Shown: positions 24,345 through 33,311, counted from the first letter of the stretch. The stretch is 42,734 bases of DNA from an uncultured Meiothermus sp. (GCF_937863175.1 NZ_CALMCQ010000124.1:1-42734), one strand, 5' to 3'. The notes: a model not told the origin generated them from the sequence alone. A program made the numbers and translations.

Positions 24345-24370
24345 AAAACCCAGGTTTCCCTGGGTTTGTT
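24345..24370 (+). terminator. Intrinsic terminator after the ATPase gene
   Basis: AACCCAGG (24347-24354) pairs with CCTGGGTT (24359-24366) around a TTTC loop and is followed by TGTT. The T-tract is weak. It marks the last chromosomal unit before the integrated element. Confidence 0.6.
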
Positions 24371-24371
24371 G

Positions 24372-24404
24372 GCTCCGCGAGCAGGGCTCGAACCTGCGAC
24401 CATT
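24372..24404 (-). repeat. tRNA 3'-end fragment: left attachment site of the island
   Basis: On the minus strand this is a complete T-arm (stem GCAGG/CCTGC around TTCGAGC), then an acceptor half TCGCGGA, discriminator G and CCA. No D-arm, anticodon arm or matching 5' acceptor strand TCCGCGA follows, so it is only the last 33 or so bases of a tRNA. Such 3' pieces are left when an element integrates into a tRNA gene. The integrase gene at 42548 marks the other end. The amino acid identity cannot be told. Confidence 0.7.
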
Positions 24405-25084
24405 TGTCGAAGCACTGGCAACAGGAGTAAAGGTGGCTGGGTCTGGCAGGTTGGCGGTGTTACCAGCGTGCGTGCTGGACAGACCTCCGGTAAGACCGCC
24501 AAACCCAATGGCCCTGTTGGCATTACCAAGAACACACAACCTGCTGGTGTCGAGGCCGGCAAGGGCAACTCGCTGGCCCAGGGAGACCGGGACGCGCTAG
24601 AAAGGGGCGACCTGGCCGAATTCTGGGCCCCCCTGCTCTCTGGGCTGTGGCCGTGGCGCAGGCCCGAGCGATAGACCCCACCCTTCCCAATAAGGTGCGA
24701 GCAAGGTGCGTTACCCACCGGATTTGACCGGGAGGGTCTGCCTGTCCAGCGCGCACAAAGGGGTCGTTGCTGTAGCCCGTTCGCTCAGGGGTCAGGGCCG
24801 GCACTATCAGGTGCAAGAGGGTTCCTTTATTGGCCTGGTTCATGAGGGTTCCTTTATTGGTATGGTATATGGGGTTCCCTTTGGGTACTCCCCACCCCCG
24901 CCCTGGGCACTATCCGGGAGGCCCCCGAGGATGCCCTGAACCACGGGCCAGGCGCAAGGTGCTGGATTTGGGGCCTGGACAGTCGGGGGAGCGGTGCAAA
25001 AGGGGAAGCGCAATAGGCAGCGGCCTGGGGTAAGCGAAAACCGCTTAAGCTAACACCAGCAGCCGGGTAGACTATTAGCTAGCT
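24405..25084 (+). other. Gene-poor left arm of the island
   Basis: No gene can be supported in these 680 bases. Plus-strand frames of 70-100 codons exist; one begins over the tRNA fragment and yields the well-known spurious AGLEPAT peptide. GAGGGTTCCTTTATTGG occurs twice, at 24817-24833 and 24844-24860, with a 27-bp period. TAAGCG-N5-CGCTTA at 25031-25047 is a small palindrome about 40 bp before hsdM and may be a regulatory site. TAGACT at 25068-25073 might be the hsdM -10 box. Confidence 0.45.
24817..24860 (+). repeat. 17-bp direct repeat, two copies
   Basis: The two exact copies begin at 24817 and 24844, 27 bp apart, so the repeat keeps reading frame (an EGSFIG unit in one frame). It may be an integrase arm-type site near the left end of the element, or a remnant of a coding repeat. 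Confidence 0.5.
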
Positions 25085-26656
25085 ATGGCTAAGGCAGTCT
25101 CGAGCCGGAAGAACAACGGGGCATCGCTGGGGTTTGAAGCCACCTTGTGGGCCGCCGCCGACAAACTGCGCGGCCACATGGACGCCGCCGAGTACAAGCA
25201 CGTGGTGCTGGGCTTGATCTTCCTCAAGTACATCTCCGATGCCTTCGAGGAGCGCTAGCAGCAAGTGAGCGCCGAGTACGGCCAAGAGGCCGCCGAAGAC
25301 CGCGACGAGTACACCGCCGAGGGCATCTTCTGGGTACCCAAGGAGGCGCGGTGGGGCGTGCTCCAGTCCAACGCCAGGCAGCCCGAGATCGGCAGCCGCA
25401 TTGACCAGGCGATGGAAGCGCTGGAACGCGAGAACAAAACCCTCAAGGGAGTGCTGCCCAAAGGCTTCGCCCGCCCTACGCTCAACAAGGAAGTGCTGGG
25501 TGGCCTGATTGACCAGTTTTCCAACCTGGGGCTGGGCAGCGCAGAGCACCGCTCCAAGGACGTGCTGGGGCAGGTCTACGAATACTTCCTCTCCAAGTTT
25601 GCCAGCGCCGAGGGCAAGCTGGGGGGCGAGTTCTATACCCCGCAGTCGGTGGTGCGGGTGATTGTGGAGATGCTGGCCCCCTACAAGGGGAGGGTCTACG
25701 ACCCCTGCTGCGGCTCAGGCGGGATGTTTGTCAGTTCGGAGAAGTTTGTCGAGGCCCACGGCGGCAGGCTGGGAGACATCAGCGTGTTTGGGCAGGAGTC
25801 CAACCCCACCACCTGGCGGCTGGCCAAGATGAACCTGGCCATCCGGGGCATCGAGGCCAACCTGGGGCCGCACAACGCCGACACCTTCCACCAGAACCTG
25901 CACCCCGACCTGCGGGCCGACTATATTCTGGCCAACCCACCTTTCAACATCTCCGACTGGGGCGGCGAGCGGCTGCGCCAGGACAAACGCTGGCAGTTCG
26001 GCGCGCCCCCGGTGGGCAACGCCAACTATGCCTGGGTGCAGCACATGGTTTATCACCTGGCGCCCAACGGAGTAGCGGGCTTCGTGCTGGCCAACGGCTC
26101 GCTGAGCAGCAACACCAGCGGCGAGGGCGAGATTCGCAAAGCGATTATCGAGGCCGACCTGGTGGACTGCATCGTGGCCCTGCCGGGGCAGCTTTTCTAC
26201 ACCACCCAGATCCCGGTAAGCCTGTGGTTTATCGCCAAGAACAAGAAGAACGGGCGCGGCATGGAGGGCAAGATACTGCGCAACCGCAGCGGCCAGACCC
26301 TTTTTATTGATGCCCGCAAGCTGGGCTATATGGAGACCCGGGTCAACCGCAACCTGAGCGACTCGGAGATCGCCCGCATTGCCAGCACCTACCACAACTG
26401 GCGTGGCGACGGCGCGGGGGAGTACGCAGACGTAGCGGGCTTCTGCAAGAGCGCCACAACCGAAGAGATAAAGGGGCACGGCTACGTGCTGACCCCTGGG
26501 CGGTATGTGGGGGCAGAGGCGGTGGAGGACGACGGCGAGCCCTTCGACCAGAAGATGCAGCGGCTGACCAAGACCCTGAACGAGCAGTTCGCCTTGGGGG
26601 CGAAGCTCGAGGCCCAAATCCGAGAGAACCTGCGGAGGCTGGGCTATGGGGAATAA
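25085..26656 (+). pseudogene. hsdM: Type I restriction-modification methyltransferase subunit HsdM, interrupted by an amber codon
   Basis: The full frame of 523 sense-codon positions has normal HsdM length, but codon 58 (25256-25258) is TAG. Conserved sequence continues on both sides: [10 protein letters not shown] before it and [10 protein letters not shown] after it. The downstream part holds SAM motif [11 protein letters not shown] and catalytic NPPF, then the usual HsdM C-terminal helices. HsdM would methylate adenine with HsdS. Either the gene is dead, or translation restarts at the GTG at 25265 giving 463 aa without the N-terminal helical domain, or the amber codon is suppressed. Its last 26 bp are repeated at 27928, after the Fic gene. 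Confidence 0.88.
26627..26652 (+). repeat. hsdM 3'-end repeat, copy 1
   Basis: These 26 bp, coding for the HsdM C-terminal residues NLRRLGYG, recur exactly at 27928-27953. The two copies flank the Fic gene. Confidence 0.9.
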
Positions 26657-26737
26657 AGGCTTATTAAGCGATAAGCTGTTATGCTTTAATAGCGGTCGGC
26701 TATATTCAACGTTGTTTGAATAAGGAGTTACCCCTTC

Positions 26738-27901
26738 ATGCACAGAGGAACGACTGGGCGCTACACGGTCACGAGCACAACAGGCGAGGTGGTGCGGGCT
26801 TTCATTCCCAACCCTCTCCCCCCGGTTCCGCCTCTCGAGTTCACCCCCGCCCGCCAGCACCTACTAGAGCGCGCCCACCTGGCCCTGGGCCGCCTCGACA
26901 GCATCACCCTGCTGCTCCCCGAGCCCAACGTTTTCCTCTACGCCTACGTGCGCCGGGAGGCGGTGCTCTCCTCGCAAATCGAAGGCACCCAGTCCTCGCT
27001 CTCCGACCTGCTGCTCTTCGAGCTGGAGGACGCGCCGGGCGTGCCCTTCGAGGACGTGGTGGAGGTGTCGAACTACGTAGCAGCCCTCGAGCACGGCATG
27101 GCTCGCCTCGAAGAAGGCTTCCCCCTGTCGAGCCGCCTGATTCGGGAGATGCACGAGGTACTGCTCTCGAGGGGGCGGGGCAGCGGCAAATCCCCCGGCG
27201 AGTTCCGCCGCAGCCAGAACTGGATCGGGGGCACCCGCCCCGGCAACGCCCACTTCGTTCCCCCGCCCCCCCCGGATGTGCAGGAGTGTATGTCGGCCCT
27301 CGAGCGCTTCATCCACGACGAGCAGGCCCCCTACCCCACCCTGGTCAAGGCCGCGCTGGCCCACGTCCAGTTCGAGACCATCCATCCCTTCCTGGACGGC
27401 AACGGGCGCATCGGGCGGCTGCTGATTGCCTTCATCTTGAGCCAGGGTGCGGTGCTCTCTCGCCCCATGCTTTACCTGAGCCTCTACCTAAAGCGGTATC
27501 GCAGCGAGTATTACCGCCTGCTGGACCTGGTGCGACAAAAGGGCGACTGGGAGACCTGGGTAGATTTCTTTCTCGAGGGCGTGGAGCAGACCGCCAACAA
27601 CGCTGTGCAGACCGCCCAGCGCCTGGTGGGGTTGTTCAAAGAGGACAGCACCCGGATTCAAACCCTGGGCCGCCAGACCGCCACGGCCCTGCGGGTGTTC
27701 GACGTGCTACGCGAACGCCCGCTGCTGAGCGTGGGCGAAGTAACCCACCGCACGGGCTTGAGCTTCCCCACCGCCACGAAGGGAATCGGTGCCCTGGAAA
27801 GCCTGGGCATCGTGGAGGAAATCACCGGCCAGCGCCGCAACCGGGTGTTCGCCTACCGCCGCTACCTAGCCACCCTGAACGAAGGAACCGAGCCGTTATG
27901 A
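26738..27901 (+). CDS. Fic-domain AMP-transferase with autoinhibitory helix and winged helix
   Basis: The 387-aa protein has the full Fic motif HPFLDGNGRIGR at residues 216-227, with catalytic H216. An N-terminal inhibitory helix SSQIEG (78-83) fits the S/T-xxx-E-G/N rule, so this is a class II, self-inhibited Fic enzyme. A Fic_N-like region precedes it. The C-terminal 80 residues look like a winged helix (SVGEVTHRTGLSFPTATKGIGALESLGIVEE). Fic enzymes transfer AMP to protein hydroxyl groups. AAGGAGTTACC lies before the ATG. The gene was inserted between hsdM and hsdS, flanked by the 26-bp repeat, and is itself intact. Confidence 0.9.
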   Translation: MHRGTTGRYTVTSTTGEVVRAFIPNPLPPVPPLEFTPARQHLLERAHLALGRLDSITLLLPEPNVFLYAYVRREAVLSSQIEGTQSSLSDLLLFELEDAPGVPFEDVVEVSNYVAALEHGMARLEEGFPLSSRLIREMHEVLLSRGRGSGKSPGEFRRSQNWIGGTRPGNAHFVPPPPPDVQECMSALERFIHDEQAPYPTLVKAALAHVQFETIHPFLDGNGRIGRLLIAFILSQGAVLSRPMLYLSLYLKRYRSEYYRLLDLVRQKGDWETWVDFFLEGVEQTANNAVQTAQRLVGLFKEDSTRIQTLGRQTATALRVFDVLRERPLLSVGEVTHRTGLSFPTATKGIGALESLGIVEEITGQRRNRVFAYRRYLATLNEGTEPL

Positions 27902-27957
27902 GCGAACCAAAAACACCAACCGGAGAAAACCTGCGGAGGCTGGGCTATGGGGATTGA
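27898..27957 (+). pseudogene. Remnant of the original hsdM 3' end
   Basis: A 19-codon frame starts with an ATG overlapping the Fic stop and ends in [11 protein letters not shown], the HsdM C-terminus. It overlaps the hsdS ATG at 27947. This looks like the ancestral hsdM-hsdS junction, left downstream when the Fic gene arrived with its own copy of the hsdM end. Confidence 0.75.
27928..27953 (+). repeat. hsdM 3'-end repeat, copy 2
   Basis: An exact 26-bp copy of 26627-26652. It now also contains the start codon of hsdS. Confidence 0.9.
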
Positions 27958-29181
27958 GTGGCGGGAACAGCTTCTCGGCGAAGTTGCTACTTTGCAAAGA
28001 GGTTTTGATCTGCCGACCCAGGAGCGTAAATCTGGCTCTGTGCCGATAGTGTCATCTTCTGGGCCAAGTGATACTCACTCCGAAGCTCGAGTGAGTGGGC
28101 CGGGCGTGGTGACTGGACGATACGGCACGATAGGCCAAGTGTTCTACATCGAACAAGACTACTGGCCCTTGAACACCACCCTCTGGGTAAAAGACTTTCA
28201 CGGCAACTTGCCTCGGTACATTTACTACCTTTTGCAGACAATCGATTTTCACCAGTTCAACGACAAAAGTAGTGTTCCTGGAGTCAACCGCAATCACGTA
28301 AAGCTCATAAGGTAAAAGTTCCGCCCCTCGAGACCCAACGCGCCATCGCCCACATCCTCGGCACGCTGGACGACAAGATAGACCTGAACCGGCGGATGAG
28401 TGAGACGCTCGAGGCCATCGCCAAAGCCCTCTTCAAGTCGTGGTTCGTGGACTTCGACCCCGTGCGGGCTAAGCAGGGGGGCAGGCAGCCAGAAGGCATG
28501 TACGCAGAGACGGCGGCCCTGTGTCCCGATGGGTTTGAGGATTCGGAGTTGGGGGAGGTGCCTCGAGGGTGGACGGTGAGCCAGATTGGCCTCGAGGTTG
28601 ATGTTGTCGGTGGCAGCACACCCAGCACCAAAGAACCCAGCTTTTGGGATGGTCATATTCACTGGGTAACGCCCAAGGATTTATCGGCACTTTCTAACCC
28701 GATTTTGCTCGACACAGAGCGGAAGATAACCGAGCTAGGACTTGCTGAAATTGGTTCTGGTTTGCTGCCTGTAGGTACTGTGTTGATGTCCTCGAGAGCG
28801 CCCATCGGATACCTGGCAGTCAGCCAGATACCTGTCGCCACTAACCAGGGCTTCATCTCGATGAAATGCACCAGGCAGCTGTCCAGTTGGTACGTCCTGC
28901 ACTGGGCCGAGCACAACATGGAAGCCATCAAGGGCCGGGCAAACGGAACGACGTTCCTCGAGGTCAGCAAGGCAAATTTCAGGACGTTGCCTATTCTCGT
29001 GCCGGACGCGGGAAGTCTCCGGGCTTTCGAGACTTTCGCTGGAGGCATATACGCTCGCGTGGTTGCCAACCTCGAGGAGTCCCGCACCCTTGTCGCACTG
29101 CGGGATGCGCTATTGCCTAGGCTGCTATCTGGGGATTTGGGCACTGGAAATGTAGCTGAAGCGTATCGGGAGGTGACCTAA
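27947..29181 (+). pseudogene. hsdS: Type I restriction-modification specificity subunit HsdS, frameshifted
   Basis: The first 122 codons (MGIEWREQLLGEV... to HVKLIR) form the first target-recognition domain. They stop at TAA 28313-28315. The gene continues in another frame from 28312 with VKVPPLETQRAIAHILGTLD, the conserved central helix. A second recognition domain follows (GEVPRGWTVSQIG... ) and the gene ends LRDALLPRLLSGDLG. Total length of about 411 codons is normal for HsdS. A single-base deletion near 28310 explains the break. A half-size protein starting at 28396 might still be made and could in principle dimerise. The stop overlaps the next ATG (TAATG). Confidence 0.88.
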
Positions 29182-30305
29182 TGGCTGATCTGGATTCGTT
29201 GGCGGTCAACTTTACCCGTGCTAAAGAGCGATGGCCCAACGCACCTACGCTTGCTCAGTATCACAAAGCGCTCTCAGCATGTTTCTTAGCCAACGACCAC
29301 GGGCTAGTTGAACACGTCAAATCCTTCATTGAGAGCGTCTGCATAACAATCTTGGGTGAGTTTCGCCAACCTATGCCCTCGAATCAGCCATCAACCACTG
29401 AATTGCTTGTCGCAGCTCTACGCCCTCTCGGCTTACAGAACACTAGGGGGGCAAGCAAACTCGACAAAGTGCTTTCCGCCTTCAATAAGCTTACGGATGC
29501 GTTGTCTGATATGCGGAACGATTTAGGCCCAGTAGCGCATGGAAAAGACGCGTTTCTGGACGCGATTAGTGCCGATCATGCTCGGACGTTTCTTCACGCG
29601 GGGGATGCAATCCTCGGCATCCTTTTAAATGCCTTTGATGGGAAAGAACCTAACCTTGAGGTCACGCGGGAGCCGTACACAAGTTTCCCAACTTACAATG
29701 ACCTGATAGATCAAGCCGTTTCGGTTCAGGCAGCAACCGAGGAGGACGAAGGTAAATCAACCATTGTACTATCTTTTGCTGTAGGTAGGCCCGATGAGGC
29801 CATGCAAATTCGGATTGAGCCTAGTCGTTTACTGTACGGTATTGATCGTTCTGCATACGTCGAAATGCTTGAGGAAGCTAAGTCCATCAAGATTATGCCT
29901 GAGGAAATTCGGCCCGATGATGCCACAGTAAAAATAGTGGAAAAGTTTCAGTTCCCAAGTTTTAAGCTAGTGCCTGAAGTGACTTCTACGTACAACGGCC
30001 GTCTAGCCCCGCTCAGACCCAAGTTGAATGTGTTCTTACTGTCCGAAGGGTTAGACACTAGCGCTACAATTTCCGATGGTGCCCACATCGTTGACTCGCT
30101 ACTGGCGACTGTTGACGAGAACATGGGCGTTGATTGGAGAACAAGAGCGACGCTTCAATCAAGATTGAAGGTTTCTAGTAAAAGAGTCTTCCTGAGGTTC
30201 GGTCAGAAAACAGAGCAGGCCGAGCATTTATCAAAAAGACTGCTCGATTGGCTGAGTGTTCACGTTCCTGATGATGAGGTTCTTTCCGATGCAGGAGCAA
30301 AGTGA
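29181..30305 (+). CDS. Abortive-infection (Abi_C-like) protein
   Basis: The 374-aa protein has an N-terminal helical half and an Abi_C-like core, MRNDLGPVAHGKDAFLDAIS then HARTFLHAGDAILGILL at residues 111-147. R112 and H120 resemble the R-x-H pair of HEPN-type RNases, though the spacing is longer than usual. The C-terminal 220 residues are unfamiliar. Proteins with this domain are known as phage-exclusion factors in restriction-modification loci. The ATG overlaps the hsdS stop by 1 nt, so it was co-translated with it. It has no CTCGAG and is AT-richer than hsdM or hsdR, suggesting a separate origin. Confidence 0.75.
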   Translation: MADLDSLAVNFTRAKERWPNAPTLAQYHKALSACFLANDHGLVEHVKSFIESVCITILGEFRQPMPSNQPSTTELLVAALRPLGLQNTRGASKLDKVLSAFNKLTDALSDMRNDLGPVAHGKDAFLDAISADHARTFLHAGDAILGILLNAFDGKEPNLEVTREPYTSFPTYNDLIDQAVSVQAATEEDEGKSTIVLSFAVGRPDEAMQIRIEPSRLLYGIDRSAYVEMLEEAKSIKIMPEEIRPDDATVKIVEKFQFPSFKLVPEVTSTYNGRLAPLRPKLNVFLLSEGLDTSATISDGAHIVDSLLATVDENMGVDWRTRATLQSRLKVSSKRVFLRFGQKTEQAEHLSKRLLDWLSVHVPDDEVLSDAGAK

Positions 30306-30352
30306 TGTCAACATTCGACGAAAACAATGCCGGACAAGCCACCCTTGAGTAG
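30305..30352 (+). pseudogene. Truncated hsdR 5' end, remnant 1
   Basis: The 15-codon frame reads MSTFDENNAGQATLE and then TAG. It aligns with the start of the intact hsdR at 33518, [17 protein letters not shown], where the TAG replaces TGG. The ATG overlaps the Abi stop (TGATG), as expected of an S-abi-R operon. The remaining hsdR sequence is gone. Confidence 0.7.
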
Positions 30353-30557
30353 AAATGTTATCTGGCTGCTCTCGGTGGAGTCGAGCGTTACGGGCATAAA
30401 TAGGCTTGTCAGTTTTCACCCCAAGGGTGTATATATATTACAATGATTTCTAGGAAATGCGATATTATCGTATTTAGAGGCCGTTTCTTCACGCCAGGGT
30501 TGAAGGCGGGGCTCTGTGTAGGGATGGCGCGGGGTTGTGACCGGTTGGGAGGGGCGG
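30353..30557 (+). promoter_or_regulatory. Upstream region of the toxin-antitoxin pair
   Basis: These 205 bases are AT-rich around TATATATATTACAAT (30428-30442), a likely promoter core for the toxin-antitoxin genes. No gene is seen. Confidence 0.35.
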
Positions 30558-30860
30558 TTGCAGGTTAGGTTCCGCGACAAAAAGCTCGAGAGGTGTTTTC
30601 TTGAGCACAAAAAGGCGACTCGTGAGTTTGGGGAGCAGGTGGCGCGCCGGTTCATTCAGCGGGTGGATATTCTTCAGAATGCACCCGACTACGACACTCT
30701 TATGAAACTGCCCGGGCTCCGCTGCCATCCGCTTAAGGGAAAGCGGGCCGGTCAGTGGGCTATCACACTTGTAGACCGGTGGCGGCTAATCTTTACGTTC
30801 AAGGATGACACAAGAACCATAGTGCAGATAGAGGAGGTGAGCAACCACTATGATGACTGA
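30558..30860 (+). CDS. higB: HigB/RelE-family toxin
   Basis: The product has 100 aa if translation starts at TTG 30558. It resembles HigB plasmid-maintenance killers: LQVRFRDKKLERCF, HPLKGKRAGQWAITLVDRWRLIF, then the closing IVQIEEVSNHYD. Such proteins cleave mRNA on the ribosome. The TTG is favoured by GGGAGGGG 3-4 nt upstream and by family length; a GTG at 30537 would add seven residues. It overlaps the antitoxin gene by 11 nt, in the toxin-first order typical of hig. Confidence 0.87.
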   Translation: MQVRFRDKKLERCFLEHKKATREFGEQVARRFIQRVDILQNAPDYDTLMKLPGLRCHPLKGKRAGQWAITLVDRWRLIFTFKDDTRTIVQIEEVSNHYDD

Positions 30861-31944
30861 AGCGGCTCTACAGTCTGACCTTGCCATCCCGCCTGGCGAG
30901 TACATCTCAGAGGTGCTCGAGGAGTACGGGATGAGCCAAGCCGAGCTGGCCCGCCGCATGGGGAGACCCGCTCAGGCCGTGAATGAGATAGTTAAGGGTG
31001 ACAAAGCTATCACCCCCGACACCGCCTTACAACTTGAGAAGGCGCTGGGGCTGCCCGCCGCGCTATGGCTGGGCCTCGAGAGTCAATACCAGCTCACCAA
31101 GGCCCGCCAGACAGAGGGAGCGGACTCGATGCTCGAGGTCGGTCTGGTGGACGAGTTCCCCTACCGCGAGATGGTGAAGCTCAGGTGGGTTACGCCAGCC
31201 CGGAAGCCCGCCGATAAGGTGCTTGCGCTTAGAGGCTATCTCGGTGTCTCTTCGCTTGGGTCGGTTCAAAACGTCCACGCTTACAACTTGGCCTTCCGCA
31301 AAAAGGGCAAGGCATCCCCCTACGCGGTAGCAGCTTGGCTGCGGCATGCCGAACTCGAGGCCATCAAAACCCCTACCGCACCGTTCAGTTTAGGCCGACT
31401 AAAGGCTCTCCTGCCCGAAATCAGGGCACTAACCGCACTCGAACCCGAAGTCTTTTTGCCCAAACTTTACGACTTACTGGCCTCGTGTGGGGTTGCACTC
31501 GTTATCCAGCCCCACCTGCCCAAGACCTACGCCCACGGTGCTGTCTTCTGGGTGGGCGACAAGGCCGTGCTGGTGGTGACGATTCGCGGGAAGTGGGCTG
31601 ACATCTTCTGGTTTACCCTTTTCCACGAGATAGGACATTTAGTCTTGCATGGCAAGAAGTCCATCCTCGAGGAAGATAACAGCGACGACCCTGAGTTTAC
31701 CCGACTCGAGGAGGAAGCGAATTGCTTCTCTAGAAATACCCTGATCGCACCAGGCGATTACGAAAGCTTCATCTGGAAAAACAGCTTTACCTATGCAGAC
31801 GTGAGCACGTTTGCTCGGCATATTGGCGTTCATGCCGGGATTGTGGTTGGGCGATTGCAGTACGATAAACACCTCCCACCCACACACCTGCATTCATTGC
31901 GCCAACAGTACATCTGGAAAACCAACGCCTCCAAAGAGGATTGA
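30850..31944 (+). CDS. higA: HigA-type antitoxin fused to an ImmA/IrrE-type zinc peptidase
   Basis: The 364-aa protein has an N-terminal HTH of the HigA kind (PGEYISEVLEEYGMSQAELARRMGRP, then VNEIVKGDKAITPDTALQLEKALG). A C-terminal ImmA/IrrE metallopeptidase has the zinc motif HEIGH at 259-263 and a glutamate-rich EEEANCFSR segment near 290. The HTH would bind the operon promoter and neutralise HigB. The peptidase may cleave the antitoxin itself or another regulator. AGGAGG lies 8-9 nt before the ATG. It is unlike the short classical HigA of about 100 aa. Confidence 0.88.
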   Translation: MMTEAALQSDLAIPPGEYISEVLEEYGMSQAELARRMGRPAQAVNEIVKGDKAITPDTALQLEKALGLPAALWLGLESQYQLTKARQTEGADSMLEVGLVDEFPYREMVKLRWVTPARKPADKVLALRGYLGVSSLGSVQNVHAYNLAFRKKGKASPYAVAAWLRHAELEAIKTPTAPFSLGRLKALLPEIRALTALEPEVFLPKLYDLLASCGVALVIQPHLPKTYAHGAVFWVGDKAVLVVTIRGKWADIFWFTLFHEIGHLVLHGKKSILEEDNSDDPEFTRLEEEANCFSRNTLIAPGDYESFIWKNSFTYADVSTFARHIGVHAGIVVGRLQYDKHLPPTHLHSLRQQYIWKTNASKED

Positions 31945-32006
31945 AACGGGGACAAAACGATTGATGACCCAACGCAAATTCAACCCGGCGGTACGATACT
32001 AATTCC

Positions 32007-32129
32007 GTGAGCGCATTCAGCAAGAACACCGTCGAGCAAGCTATCCTTCAAGATTCGTTTTTGCCCAGGCTGCTGTCGGGGGAGTTGTCGGTTTCGGAAG
32101 TAGGGCAACTGGCGGAGGCTAGCGCGTGA
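32007..32129 (+). pseudogene. Chimera of an hsdR 5' end and an hsdS 3' end
   Basis: A 40-codon frame starts MSAFSKNTVEQA, which matches the HsdR N-terminus. It continues LQDSFLPRLLSGELSVSEVG, which matches an HsdS C-terminus. The order R-start then S-end is the product of a deletion joining two neighbouring RM loci. The 20 bases before the GTG also resemble those before the intact hsdR (both have TACGAT and CCGTGA). The TGA overlaps the start of the DUF3800 gene by 3 nt within GTGA. Confidence 0.78.
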
Positions 32130-32860
32130 AGATCATGTACCTCGACGAGTCGGGCGACCACAGCCTGACCAAGATTGACCCGTCCTACCCGGTGTTTGTG
32201 TTGGGGGGCGTGATTGTTGATCAGGACTACGCCAGCAGTGTTATTCAGCCGGAGCTAGACCAGCTGAAGCGGGATTTATTCGGCACTGAGAGCCTAATTT
32301 TGCACACGGCAGACATAAGCCGCAACCGCAACGGTTTTGAGCGCGTGAAAGACAGCATTTTTGGAGCCGAGTTCTTCGAGAGACTAAATGAGGTCATGCA
32401 GCGCTGGGAGTATCAAGTGGTGGCTTGTGCGATTCGTAAGGATCACCACCTGTCGAGGTATTAGAATGACGCCCTTGACCCGTACATGCTTAGTCTGAAT
32501 GTTTTGGTAGAGCGTTTCTGTATGGAGATCGGCGACCAACCCTCGGGTGGGCTGATGATGGTAGAGGCGAGGGGCCGCCCACTCGATGCCCAGCTCCGGC
32601 TGGCGTGGGCTAACCTTCAGGTTGCCGGTACACACTTTATGCGTGCCGCACAGATCAAGCGGCGAATCGCAGGTTTGAAGATCCACCGAAAAAACGAGAA
32701 CATAGCCGGACTACAACTCGCAGACTTGGTTGTCAGCCCGATAGGCCGCCATGTGTTGGGCAAGAACACACGCAGAGATTTTGAAATCGTCGAATCCAAA
32801 TTCCGGCGGTATCGGGGGAGTTATAAGGGAGCGGGCTTGGTGGTTTTGCCCAAACAATGA
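32126..32860 (+). pseudogene. DUF3800 protein, interrupted by an amber codon
   Basis: A 244-position frame begins (V)KIMYLDESGDHS, the DUF3800 opening with its acidic DESGD motif. It includes HTADI and closes with IAGLQLADLVVSPIGRHVLG. These fit an RNase H-like nuclease fold. An in-frame TAG at 32462-32464 splits it after HHLSRY. The following NDALDPYMLSLNVLVERF is family-like and in the same frame, so a single substitution is the simplest explanation. DUF3800 genes often sit in defence islands. The GTG overlaps the preceding hsdS remnant, as in an S-DUF3800-R operon. Confidence 0.8.
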
Positions 32861-32889
32861 AGCCGAGACCCGCTACGCAGTTCTCGGCT
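32861..32889 (+). terminator. Hairpin after DUF3800
   Basis: AGCCGAGA (32861-32868) and TCTCGGCT (32882-32889) form an 8-bp stem. No T-tract follows, so termination strength is uncertain. The hairpin is repeated at 33285-33311. Confidence 0.5.
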
Positions 32890-33132
32890 TATGGTTAGAG
32901 CTTAGCAGAGCAGCTATTAATTAGTTAGTATAAAAATCACATTCTTATTAGGTAACGTCTTGTGAGACATTACGCGTCACCCACTTCTTTATACTTCTGG
33001 TTGGCTTCAGATAACGCGAGCAGCTTGTCACAGAGGCAGCTCAAGCACAATGTACACCCAAACGACATTCTCATTTGCTGTGTAAAGTGTGAGTACGATA
33101 TTTGACATATACTTCAGCTATGGCGTTTGATC
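32890..33132 (+). other. AT-rich spacer between DUF3800 and its partial duplicate
   Basis: No gene is seen. The stretch is AT-richer than its surroundings. GTACGATATTTGACATATAC at 33092-33111 recalls the GTACGAT found before the hsdR starts at 32007 and 33518. The similarity is short. Confidence 0.3.
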
Positions 33133-33311
33133 GAACATTGCCGGGCTACAACTCGCAGACTTGATTGTGACCCGTCATGTGTGGGGTAAGCACGCACAGA
33201 GATTTTGAAATCGTCGCATCGAAATTCAGGCGGCATCAGGGCAGCTATCAGGGGCGGGCCTGGTGGTTTTGCCAAAACAATAACGCCGAGACCCGCTACG
33301 CAGTTCTCGGC
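33133..33311 (+). pseudogene. Decayed duplicate of the DUF3800 3' end with its hairpin
   Basis: These 180 bases align with 32697-32888. They include the LQLADL coding segment, the RRDFEIVESKFRR region, the VVLPKQ end, and the same GCCGAG/TCTCGGC hairpin (33285-33311). The copy has deletions and frame changes and no start. A second DUF3800 gene, or a tandem duplication of the region, once lay here. Confidence 0.75.

Noticed and set aside
24366-24674. A 102-codon plus-strand frame beginning over the tRNA fragment
   Set aside because: Its AGLEPAT peptide is the classic false translation of a tRNA T-arm, and the rest has no recognisable content.
24817-24860. The start of a CRISPR array
   Set aside because: There are only two 17-bp units with a 10-bp gap, no further copies and no cas genes. 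No CRISPR array was found anywhere in the window.
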